DNA of 64,000 nucleotides from Sphingopyxis sp. OPL5 (GTDB lineage Bacteria > Pseudomonadota > Alphaproteobacteria > Sphingomonadales > Sphingomonadaceae), in assembly GCF_003797775.2 (NCBI RefSeq), contig NZ_CP060725.1:1978001-2042000 (forward strand), given 5' to 3'. How positions within the stretch are numbered: position 1 is the stretch's first letter; every line of letters starts with the position of its first letter. The notes beneath the pieces were generated by a model. That model was not told the DNA's origin, ran no database searches, and saw nothing but the letters and a program-made list of their open reading frames with translations. Below, one piece after another: positions 26,788-34,132 of this stretch. The translations under genes were made by a program, and so were the position numbers.

Positions 26788-28055
26788 CAGCGCGCGTCCC
26801 TGTAGCGTTCGGCGAGCCTGTCCTGCCGCGAGCGGCTCTCCGTCTCGCGGCCTTCGACGATAACGTGGAGCGCGATGGAAGAGGGCTCGAGCGGATCGCC
26901 GTCCCAGACCACGAGATCGGCATCGGCGCCGGGCGCCAGCGTCCCGCCGCCGCGGCCCCAGATCGCCAGCGGATTGACCGTAACCGCGCGCAGCGCATCG
27001 ATATAGGGCAGGCCGTTGGCGACCGCGAGCCCAGCGCCTTCGCGCAGCCCCATGCCCGCATTATAGGTCGCATGGATTGCGCCGCCCGCCTGTCCGACCG
27101 CGACGCGCACGCCGGCTTTGGTCAGGATCGCGGCATTGTCCTGCCGCGCGCCGAGCTGGTCGAAACTGAACGGCAGGTTCGCGACCGGATCGAGGATCAC
27201 GTCGACCTTCGCCGCGGCAAGAAGGTCGGCTGCGCGCCACGCTTCAGCCCCGCCGACGACGATCACCCTGATCCCGAAATCCGATGCCAGCACCGCCGCC
27301 TGCCGGATATCGGATTCGCGGTTGGTCTGGATCGCCAGCGGCACATTGCCTTGCAGCACGCCGCGGATCAATTCTTCGCCCGGCCGCCCACCGGGCGGGC
27401 CGCCCGCCGGGGCGTCGCCCTTGCGGTCCTTCTTTTTGTCGACCGGAGGCGGTGGCACGAGGCCGCGCTTGCCCTCGTCGAGCGCCTTGCGCAGCGCCGC
27501 CCATTGCACGCCGCGCGAGCCGAGCCGGTCCCACGCGCCGCCGCCGATGACGGCGTAGACGCCGACATTGGGCTTATCGAGGATGTCGACCCCGTCGCGC
27601 AACCGCGCCAGCGCCGGCTCGCCGCTGAAAGGAGCCTGGCGCGAGGGCGACGGAAAGATGAGCGCGCGCGTGATCCCGTCGGCGCGCGCGAGGCTGACGA
27701 GCGTCGAGTTGCCGTTGAGCGCCCGGCTGACGTCATTGCCCGGATTGCGTTCGTCGGCCGAGCCGGTGTCGCTGGTGTCGGGCGATCCCGCTATCTCGAC
27801 GAGGCCGATCTGGGTCGCGCCGTTGACGAGGCCCGGCGTCACCGGCTTACCCCGCGCGTCGATGATCGTTGCGCCCTCCGGCACGCCGCCGCCCGCCGCG
27901 ACCGAGGTGATGCGCCCGTTGTCGATGACGATCGTCGCGTCACGGATCGGCGTATCGGCCTCCAGCGTCCAGGCGTCGGCGTGGATCACCGCGATCGTCT
28001 GTGCGGCGGCGGGCGTGGCGAGCGCCAGGGCGAGCAGGCTGACGAGCGTCCTCAC
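26787..28055 (-). CDS. Secreted amidohydrolase-fold protein lacking the metal ligands
   Basis: 422-residue exported protein (signal 'LVSLLALALATPAAAQ'). The overall imidazolonepropionase-like layout is clear ('IIDARGKPVTPGLVNGATQI', 'NPLAIWGRGGGTLAPGADAD'). Where active members have HxH this one has 'NGATQIG', and the later positions read 'VIVVGGAEAWRA' and 'AVGQAGGAIH' with no His/Asp ligands, so it is probably non-catalytic. A linker 'PPPPVDKKKDRKGD' lies mid-protein. The GTG start at 28055 overlaps the stop of the intact amidohydrolase (GTGA), suggesting a heteromeric pair. Confidence 0.85.
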   Translation of the reverse strand: MRTLVSLLALALATPAAAQTIAVIHADAWTLEADTPIRDATIVIDNGRITSVAAGGGVPEGATIIDARGKPVTPGLVNGATQIGLVEIAGSPDTSDTGSADERNPGNDVSRALNGNSTLVSLARADGITRALIFPSPSRQAPFSGEPALARLRDGVDILDKPNVGVYAVIGGGAWDRLGSRGVQWAALRKALDEGKRGLVPPPPVDKKKDRKGDAPAGGPPGGRPGEELIRGVLQGNVPLAIQTNRESDIRQAAVLASDFGIRVIVVGGAEAWRAADLLAAAKVDVILDPVANLPFSFDQLGARQDNAAILTKAGVRVAVGQAGGAIHATYNAGMGLREGAGLAVANGLPYIDALRAVTVNPLAIWGRGGGTLAPGADADLVVWDGDPLEPSSIALHVIVEGRETESRSRQDRLAERYRDAR

Positions 28056-29440
28056 TGGCCGATCCCCCCGCGCCCGAGTTCGAAGTCGGATACCGGTTCC
28101 GCGCGCGGCTTCGACCGGTCCCAGGCGATCGCGCCGCCGATGAGGACAAGGTCGGCGCGGCTGTAGATGCTGAACGGATCGCCCGACCAGAGGACGATGT
28201 CGGCCTCGAACCCCGGGGCGAGCGTGCCGATGCGTTTTTCGAGTCCCAGCAGCTTCGCCGGGTTGCTCGTCGTCCATTTGATCATCGTCTCGGGCGGCGT
28301 GTCGATGCCGATGCGCCGTCCCGCCGCCGCCGCCTTCGCCGCCGCGATATTGAGCCGCTGGCCGTCGTTCGCCGAATCCGAATGCATCATCACGCAGACC
28401 CCGGCGCGTTCGAGCAACGGCGCCTCGGCGCGGATCGCGTCCTGCGCCTCGACCTTGAAGCCCCACCAGTCGGCCCACACCGCGGCGCAGGTCCCCGCCT
28501 CGCGCAGCAGGCCGGGGATCTTGTACGCCTCGGTCGCGTGATGGATCGCCCCGATGCGGAAACCGAACTCCTTCGCGACCGACAGCACCGCCGCGATATC
28601 GCCCGCGCGGTAGCAGTGGAGATTGACGCGGACATCACCCGCGAGGATGCCGGCGACCGCTTCCAGCTTCAGGTCGCGCGACGGCATGGTACCGACCCCG
28701 GCGCGCGCCTGTTCGACCGCGCGCTTGTAGCGTTGCGCGTCGAGGAATTCCTGCCGCATATAGCTGATCACGCCCTGCCGGCTCGTCGGGCCTTCATTGT
28801 CGTCGTCGGCGCCCCAGCTCTTGGGATTTTCGCCGCACGCCATTTTGAAGCCCTGCACCCCGCCGGTCACCTTCATGTCCCACACAGTCGCGCCGCGAAC
28901 CGGTTTCACCACCACCGAGCGGCCGGCGAAGATCGGGGTCGAGCCGGGCAATATCTGGGTCGTGGTCACGCCGTTCGCCAGCGCCCGGTCGAACGCCATG
29001 TCCTGCGCGTTGACCGCGGTTTCGATCCAGGTGTCGGCCGCATTGGGGGTGCTGACCTCCGACACGTCGGAGGCTTCGCGGTCGATCGCGGTGAGCGGCA
29101 GCACGAAGGTCCCGTTGTGCGTGTGGACGTCGACCACCCCGGGGGTGATCCAGCGCCCGCGCGCATCGACTTCGCGGACGCCGGGGTTCGCGAGATTTTT
29201 CCCCATCGCGACGATCTTGCCGCCGCGAAGGAGGATGTCGCCGCCGTCGATCCGCCCACCGACACCGTCGAGGATGGTCGCACCGCGGAGCAGCAAGTCG
29301 TCCGCCGGCGGCGCGTGATAGCGGCTCGGGAAAGGGTCCTGCTGCCAGGGCCATGAAGCCTGGCGCTGCGCCCCCGCGGGGCCGGCCGTGCACAGGATCG
29401 CGCCGATCGCGGCGAGCAGTCCGATCCGCTTCATGCTCAT
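28052..29440 (-). CDS. Secreted amidohydrolase, imidazolonepropionase-like
   Basis: 462-residue exported metal-dependent hydrolase (signal 'GLLAAIGAILCTAGPAGAQ'). The metal motifs are intact: 'VVDVHTHNG', 'VNLHCYRAGDI', 'IGAIHHATEAYK', and 'MMHSDSANDG' with the catalytic Asp. Related secreted amidohydrolases cleave dipeptides or N-acyl amino acids. The start overlaps the stop of the PaiB-like gene (ATGA), and its own stop overlaps the start of the ligand-less paralogue, so the two should be made in equal amounts. Confidence 0.88.
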   Translation of the reverse strand: MSMKRIGLLAAIGAILCTAGPAGAQRQASWPWQQDPFPSRYHAPPADDLLLRGATILDGVGGRIDGGDILLRGGKIVAMGKNLANPGVREVDARGRWITPGVVDVHTHNGTFVLPLTAIDREASDVSEVSTPNAADTWIETAVNAQDMAFDRALANGVTTTQILPGSTPIFAGRSVVVKPVRGATVWDMKVTGGVQGFKMACGENPKSWGADDDNEGPTSRQGVISYMRQEFLDAQRYKRAVEQARAGVGTMPSRDLKLEAVAGILAGDVRVNLHCYRAGDIAAVLSVAKEFGFRIGAIHHATEAYKIPGLLREAGTCAAVWADWWGFKVEAQDAIRAEAPLLERAGVCVMMHSDSANDGQRLNIAAAKAAAAGRRIGIDTPPETMIKWTTSNPAKLLGLEKRIGTLAPGFEADIVLWSGDPFSIYSRADLVLIGGAIAWDRSKPRAEPVSDFELGRGGIGQ

Positions 29441-30036
29441 GATCGCCCCCTGTTGAACCGCCGCATCCAGTCCGTCATCGCCGCGTCGGGAAGCGTCCCG
29501 AGGATCGAGGCCAGCGTGTCCTTGCCCTCATCCTGCCCGAGCTTGAACTTGCCCGTCAGTCCGGCGACGGTCGCACGAAATCCGATGATGCGGCCGAGCA
29601 TACCATGATAGCGCTCGCCAAGCTCTTCCTTCGTCCAGGGCTGCAGCCGTCCCTTTTCCATCGCATCGATCAGCAGATCGAGCGAAGGCCCGGTCAAGGC
29701 GTCGTCGAAGTGCACCGCGGCGCGGACCTTGACCTGCGCATAGTTCCAGGTCGGCGCCCAGTCGCGAAGCCCCGCATGTTCGGGACTGACATAGCTGTCC
29801 GGACCCTGAAAGAGGATCGTCGCGCGCGGATCGGACAGGAGTGCGGCATGAAGCGGGTTGGTCCGCATGAGGTGGCCGATCAGTTCGACCAGATCCCCTT
29901 GCGCGTCGAAGCGGCCGATCAGCGGCAACAGGCTCGCCTCGATGTCGGCCGCGCCGCCGCCGCAAACCCAGGCGAGCGGATAATCCTCCACCAGCTTGCG
30001 TACATCGGCCCCGTCAAATCGTTCGAAAAGCGTCAC
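29437..30036 (-). CDS. PaiB-like FMN-binding split-barrel protein
   Basis: About 199 residues resembling PaiB/Pfam FMN_bind_2: 'DYPLAWVCGG', 'HLMRTNP', 'ATILFQGPDSYVSPEHAG', 'WAPTWNYAQVKVRAAVHF', 'GMLGRIIGFRATVAGLTGKF', 'KLGQ'. PaiB proteins are small flavin- or heme-binding proteins, in Bacillus linked to protease repression. The GTG at 30036 is chosen because it follows AGGGGG closely and gives the usual family start; an ATG at 30081 or GTG at 30099 would add 15-21 residues. It is the first gene of the eight-gene minus-strand operon and diverges from the MocR regulator. Confidence 0.8.
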   Translation of the reverse strand: MTLFERFDGADVRKLVEDYPLAWVCGGGAADIEASLLPLIGRFDAQGDLVELIGHLMRTNPLHAALLSDPRATILFQGPDSYVSPEHAGLRDWAPTWNYAQVKVRAAVHFDDALTGPSLDLLIDAMEKGRLQPWTKEELGERYHGMLGRIIGFRATVAGLTGKFKLGQDEGKDTLASILGTLPDAAMTDWMRRFNRGRS

Positions 30037-30207
30037 GCCGCCCCCTGAGAAAAGCCTTTCGTGCTCCGCCCCGCGACTCATCGCCGGCCCGGCACGCACC
30101 CCGTCGTACCGTTCTTGTCGAGCAGCCTTGGCTCTCCGACAAGCACCAAAAAAAGAAAGCTGGGGGGACCAGCGGGCACTTGCCGCGCCGCCCTGCCCTC
30201 GTTACCC

Positions 30208-30251
30208 TTGGCTCCCGACTCGAAGGATTTCTTCGGAAAGGACTGGTCCAA
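30208..30251. promoter_or_regulatory. 44-bp TTGG...CCAA element at the MocR gene start
   Basis: TTGGCTCCC (from 30208) ends 44 bp later in GGTCCAA, overlapping the first base of the MocR ATG. Outer length and ends match elements at 34002 and 36404, and the length matches 31722, though the internal TGGATGTTTA is not conserved here. It lies in the divergent region shared with the minus-strand operon, so autoregulation and control of both directions are plausible. The rest of the 214-bp gap shows only a short A-rich run and a CTGGGG/ACCAG-type repeat. Confidence 0.45.
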
Positions 30252-31717
30252 TGCTCCGACCCTGGCAGGTGAGCCTCAGCGAACGGATCGATCCGTCGCG
30301 CGAGACCCCCATCTATATGCAGATCATCCAGGCGCTGATTCGCGACATCGAGCGCGGCAAGCTGACATCGGGGACCTATCTGCCCAGCAGCCGCGAAATG
30401 GCGAAGATATTGGGGGTCAACCGCAAGACCGTCGTTTTCGCCTATGAGGATCTCATCGCGCAGGGCTGGCTCGATTCCGCCGGCACGCGCGGCACGATGG
30501 TCGCGGCAGCGCTGCCCGACCCGGTCAAGCGTCAGCAGGGCGATGTCGAACTGACGATGAGCAGCGTGCGGGTCGACTATCGCTATTCCGAGCCGCCGGC
30601 GCGGCCGATCGCGCTGCCCGGCGGATCGGGGCTGAAGATCGACGAAGGCGCCCCCGACGGGCGGCTTTTTCCCACCGAATTGTTGGCGCGCGCCTATCGC
30701 GGCGCGACGAACCGGGCGGCCGAGATCAACGGCTTCCAATATGGCGACCCGCGCGGGTCCCCCGCACTGCGCGAGGGCATCGCGTCGATGCTGCGCGGCC
30801 AGCGCGGGCTTTCGGTGACCGCCGAAAATATCTGCATCACGCGCGGCAGCCAGAACGGGATATTCCTCGCCTCGCAGGTGCTCCTTCGCCCCGGCGATTC
30901 GGTGGTCGTCGAAGCGCTGACCTATGAGCCGGCGGTCGCGGCGTTTCGCGCTTTCGGCGCCAATATCGTGCCGGTCGGGCTCGACGAGGACGGGATCGAC
31001 ATCGACGCGGTGGAGCATGCGTGCCGCCGCAACGCGGTCCGCGCGGTTTTCGTTACCCCGCACCACCAGTTTCCGACGACGGTCTCGCTGCGCCCCGAAC
31101 GGCGGCTCCGCCTGCTCGAACTCGCGCGCCAGTTCGGCTTCGCGATCATCGAGGATGACTATGATCACGAGTTTCATTTCCATTCGCAGCCGCTGCTGCC
31201 GCTCGCGAGCTATGGTCCAGGTCAGGTCATCTATGTCGGATCGATGTCGAAGCTGCTGCTGCCGGCGCTGCGCATCGGCTATGTCGCGGCGCCCCCCGCC
31301 ATCGTCGATGCGATCGCGCACCGCGTCTCGCTGACCGACGGCATGGGCAATGCGCTAACCGAGGATGCCGCGGCGGAGCTGATCGAGAATGGCGAGTTGC
31401 GCCGCCATGCGCGCAAGGTGTGGCAGGTCTATTCCGAACGGCGCGAGAATTTCGCGGCCGAACTCGACAAGACGCTCGGCGATATCGTCCGGTACAAGAT
31501 GCCCGACGGCGGGCTCGCCTTCTGGCTGCGGTTCGGCGATATCGACCTTGACCAAATGGAGGCGCGGGCGTCGGCGATGGGCCTGCGCTTCGCCTCGTCG
31601 CGCTCGTTCATGACGCATCCCGATGCGCCGCGCGGGCTGCGGATCGGTTTTGCCAGCCTGAACAGCTATGAAGCGCGCACCGCGCTCGCCGCGCTGCGCA
31701 AGGCGGCCGCAGGCTGA
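30251..31717 (+). CDS. MocR/PdxR-type regulator (GntR HTH + aminotransferase domain)
   Basis: 488 residues. The N-terminal winged helix ('GTYLPSSREMAKILGVNRKT') is joined to a fold-type I aminotransferase-like domain: 'RGSQNGIFLASQVLLRPGDS', 'VFVTPHHQFPTTVSL', 'IIEDDYDHEFHFHS', and 'YVGSMSKLLLPALRIGY' with the PLP-binding Lys. MocR proteins bind PLP and an amino compound and act on long, multi-part operators. The ATG at 30251 matches the start of the short relative at 10838; the frame opens 85 codons upstream without support. It is divergent from the amidohydrolase/proC operon and upstream of a TonB/porin group, which it probably controls. Confidence 0.93.
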   Translation: MLRPWQVSLSERIDPSRETPIYMQIIQALIRDIERGKLTSGTYLPSSREMAKILGVNRKTVVFAYEDLIAQGWLDSAGTRGTMVAAALPDPVKRQQGDVELTMSSVRVDYRYSEPPARPIALPGGSGLKIDEGAPDGRLFPTELLARAYRGATNRAAEINGFQYGDPRGSPALREGIASMLRGQRGLSVTAENICITRGSQNGIFLASQVLLRPGDSVVVEALTYEPAVAAFRAFGANIVPVGLDEDGIDIDAVEHACRRNAVRAVFVTPHHQFPTTVSLRPERRLRLLELARQFGFAIIEDDYDHEFHFHSQPLLPLASYGPGQVIYVGSMSKLLLPALRIGYVAAPPAIVDAIAHRVSLTDGMGNALTEDAAAELIENGELRRHARKVWQVYSERRENFAAELDKTLGDIVRYKMPDGGLAFWLRFGDIDLDQMEARASAMGLRFASSRSFMTHPDAPRGLRIGFASLNSYEARTALAALRKAAAG

Positions 31718-31721
31718 CGCC

Positions 31722-31765
31722 TTGGTCCCATCGATGGCACCATTGTTGGAGGTTTTACGATCCAC
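31722..31765. promoter_or_regulatory. 44-bp element before the secreted protein/amidohydrolase pair
   Basis: TTGGTCCCA at 31722-31730 is followed 25 bp from its start by TGGAGGTTTTA (31747-31757) and ends in TCCAC. The arrangement matches 34002-34045 and 36404-36447 in spacing and internal core. It lies 40 bp before the gene at 31805. Confidence 0.55.
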
Positions 31766-31804
31766 GGCGATGGGGAAATCTGCAACGATCCAGGAGGGAA
31801 ATTC

Positions 31805-32302
31805 ATGAAACATAATGTCGCGTTGGTTTTCGCCGCAGCCTTGCTGCCGTTCACGCCCGCAGCGGCCCAGCAGGCCCCCGCGCCCGCTCCGGCCGCCGAA
31901 AAAGCGGCCTGGCCCGAGGCCTGGTTCGAAATCTTCAAGCTCGCCCCCGGCAAGCAGGAAGAGTTCATCCGCCGCATCGCGCAGGCCGACGAGGTCGCCG
32001 CCGCCGGCGGTTTTCCGCCGACCCAGCTGTTCTTCCATGAAAATGGCGCCGATTTCGACGTCATCCTGTTCAAGCCGGTGACCGGTATCGAGCCGACCCC
32101 CGCGCAGGAAGCGGCGATGGACAAGAAGCGCAAGGAGCTCGGTCTGCCGAGCGGCCCCGCCTATTTCGTCAACATCCGCGAACTGGTCGCCGAACATACC
32201 GATTCCAAGACCTATGGCCCGCTCTCCGCGGCGACGTGGCTCGGACGCCTCGACACATGGCGTGCCGAGAACCCGCCGCGGAAATCGGTGGCGACCAAGT
32301 GA
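31805..32302 (+). CDS. Small secreted protein of unknown function
   Basis: 165 residues with a clear signal peptide ('ALVFAAALLPFTPAAAQ') followed by an Ala/Pro-rich stretch. The mature domain ('WFEIFKLAPGKQEEFIRRIA', 'QLFFHENGADFDVILFKPV') could be a small alpha/beta ferredoxin-like fold, but I do not recognise the family. No Cys. GGAGGG lies upstream of the ATG. Its stop overlaps the amidohydrolase start (TGATG), so the two are coupled, and it may be an accessory or chaperone of that exported enzyme. Confidence 0.75.
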   Translation: MKHNVALVFAAALLPFTPAAAQQAPAPAPAAEKAAWPEAWFEIFKLAPGKQEEFIRRIAQADEVAAAGGFPPTQLFFHENGADFDVILFKPVTGIEPTPAQEAAMDKKRKELGLPSGPAYFVNIRELVAEHTDSKTYGPLSAATWLGRLDTWRAENPPRKSVATK

Positions 32303-33969
32303 TGATCGGCCGCCGCACGCTCCTCGCCGTCGCCGGCGGAACCGCTGCGGCGGCCGTCTCCCGCGCCGCCTTTGCCAAGGGCGGCGACACGCTCGACACC
32401 GCCTATATCAACGGCCGCATCTGGACCGGCGCCGGCCCGGCGACCTTCAGCGACGCGATCGGCGTCAAGGGCGACCGCATCGCCGCGATCGGCGCCGACG
32501 CGGTTCGCTCGCGCACCGGCAAGGCCACGCAGGTCATCGACCTGAAGGGCGCCTTCGTCACCCCGGGCTTCATCGACCCGCACGTCCATTTCGTAATCGC
32601 ATCGACGATGCTGTCGCAGCCGTCGCTGCGCGACGCCGAAAACCCCAAAGCATTCGTCGACCGCATCGCCGCGGCGGCGAAAGCGCTGCCCAGGGGCGAA
32701 TGGCTGCAGGGCGGCAATTGGGACCAGGACCGCTGGGGCGGCGAGATGCCGCACAAGGACTGGATCGACGCGGTCACCCCCGACACGCCGGTCGCGGTCA
32801 TCCGTTACGACCTCCACATGTTGTTCCTCAACTCGCTGGCGCTCAAGCTGGCAGGCATCGACCGCAACACCCCCGACGTGCCCGGCGGGGTGATCGAACG
32901 CGATGCGAAAGGCGAACCGACCGGCATCATCAAGGATGCGGCGAAAGAATTGGTGAACCGCGCGATCGGCACGCCAACGCCGGCGCAGATCGACGCGACG
33001 GTCGAGCGCGGCATCGCGATCGCGCTGAGCAAGGGCGTGACGCAGGTCCACCCGACCGAACTCGAAACGAGCAGCTTCGATTCCACCCGCCGCCTGCGCG
33101 CGAAGGGCGAAACCGGGCTGCGTTTCCGCCACTATCTGCCGCTCAAGGATTGGGAAGCGCAGGTCGAACTGATCAAGCGCGAGGGGCGCGGCGACGACTG
33201 GGTGCAGTGGGGGGCGTGCAAGGTCGTGTTCGACGGCTCGCTCGGGTCACGCACCGCGCGCTTTTACGAACCCTATGCCGACGATCCGGCGACGCGCGGC
33301 ATCGTCGTCACCGACCCGGCCGACCTCAAGGCCTGGATCACCGGCGCCGACAAGGCCGGGCTGCAGGTGACCACCCACGCGATCGGCGACGAGGCGAACG
33401 ACATCGTGCTCGACACCCTCGCCGCGGTCGCCAAGGCCAATGGTCCGCGCGACCGGCGTTTCCGCGTCGAGCATGTCCAGCATATGAAGCCGCACGCGAT
33501 CGCGCGATTCAAGAAACAGGGCGTCATCGCCTCGGTCCAGCCCTATCATGCGATCGACGACGGCCGCTGGGCGGTGCGCCGGATCGGCGAGGAGCGGCTC
33601 AAGACCAGCTTCGCCTTCGGCTCGCTCGTCCGCTCGGGCGCGCATGTCTGCATGGGGTCCGACTGGCCGGTCGCGCCGATCGACCCGCTGACCGGACTCG
33701 AAGCCGCGGTCGACCGCGAAACGCTCGACGGGCTGAACCCGAACGGCTGGTTTCCCGAACAGCGCGTCACGCTGGCGCAGGCGATGCACAGCTATACGCA
33801 GGAAGGCGCCTATGCCGGCTTCAACGAGAAGAAGATGGGCGCGATCGTGCCGGGTTTGCTCGCCGACTTCGTGGTGTGGGACAGCAATCTATTTGCTATC
33901 GACTCGCATTTGCTTGTAGAGGCGAAAGTGCTCCGGACGATCGTCGGAGGACGGCAGCGTTACGGCTGA
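32302..33969 (+). CDS. Exported amidohydrolase, YtcJ-like (amidohydrolase 3)
   Basis: 555-residue metal-dependent hydrolase. The N-terminus 'IGRRTLLAVAGGTAAAAVSR' looks like a Tat-type signal. Metal motifs are intact: 'IDPHVHF', 'THAIGDEANDIVLDTL', 'RVEHVQHM' and 'MGSDWPVAP'; the carboxylated-Lys region is 'ACKVVFDGSLGSR'. It is a paralogue of the protein at 8820-10559. The start ATG at 32302 overlaps the preceding stop. The stop codon lies inside the stem of the downstream terminator. The substrate, probably an amide or N-acyl amino acid, is not known. Confidence 0.88.
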   Translation: MIGRRTLLAVAGGTAAAAVSRAAFAKGGDTLDTAYINGRIWTGAGPATFSDAIGVKGDRIAAIGADAVRSRTGKATQVIDLKGAFVTPGFIDPHVHFVIASTMLSQPSLRDAENPKAFVDRIAAAAKALPRGEWLQGGNWDQDRWGGEMPHKDWIDAVTPDTPVAVIRYDLHMLFLNSLALKLAGIDRNTPDVPGGVIERDAKGEPTGIIKDAAKELVNRAIGTPTPAQIDATVERGIAIALSKGVTQVHPTELETSSFDSTRRLRAKGETGLRFRHYLPLKDWEAQVELIKREGRGDDWVQWGACKVVFDGSLGSRTARFYEPYADDPATRGIVVTDPADLKAWITGADKAGLQVTTHAIGDEANDIVLDTLAAVAKANGPRDRRFRVEHVQHMKPHAIARFKKQGVIASVQPYHAIDDGRWAVRRIGEERLKTSFAFGSLVRSGAHVCMGSDWPVAPIDPLTGLEAAVDRETLDGLNPNGWFPEQRVTLAQAMHSYTQEGAYAGFNEKKMGAIVPGLLADFVVWDSNLFAIDSHLLVEAKVLRTIVGGRQRYG

Positions 33970-33985
33970 AAACTTCAGCCGTTTG
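33963..33985 (+). terminator. Rho-independent terminator overlapping the amidohydrolase stop
   Basis: CGGCTGAA (33963-33970) pairs perfectly with TTCAGCCG (33974-33981) around a 3-base loop, followed by TTTG. The TGA stop is within the 5' arm. Confidence 0.7.
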
Positions 33986-34001
33986 TAACATAAATGCAAA
34001 G

Positions 34002-34045
34002 TTGGTCCCCAGTCGGCGCAACGAACTGGATGTTTAATGGCCCAA
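34002..34045. promoter_or_regulatory. 44-bp element upstream of the second TonB receptor
   Basis: TTGGTCCCC (34002-34010) and, 25 bp from its start, TGGATGTTTAATGGCCCAA (34027-34045). The core TGGATGTTTA is identical to that at 36428. It lies 87 bp before the receptor start. Confidence 0.6.
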
Positions 34046-34132
34046 TCGACGATCTAAGGTCGCCATACCGATAAGAGGCTTGGCCCCCGTGGCCTGCCGG
34101 CTCGGAAGGGGTTTTGGACACCAACAGGGGGA

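Noticed and set aside
30202..30207. TTACCC hexamer upstream of the MocR gene
   Set aside because: Single copy with no partner at 20-22 bp and outside the first island; treated as chance.
34080..34124. A second TTGG...CCAA span (45 bp) before the TonB receptor
   Set aside because: It lacks the TGGATGTTTA core and has a different length; tetramers this short recur by chance, so it was not added to the MocR element set.
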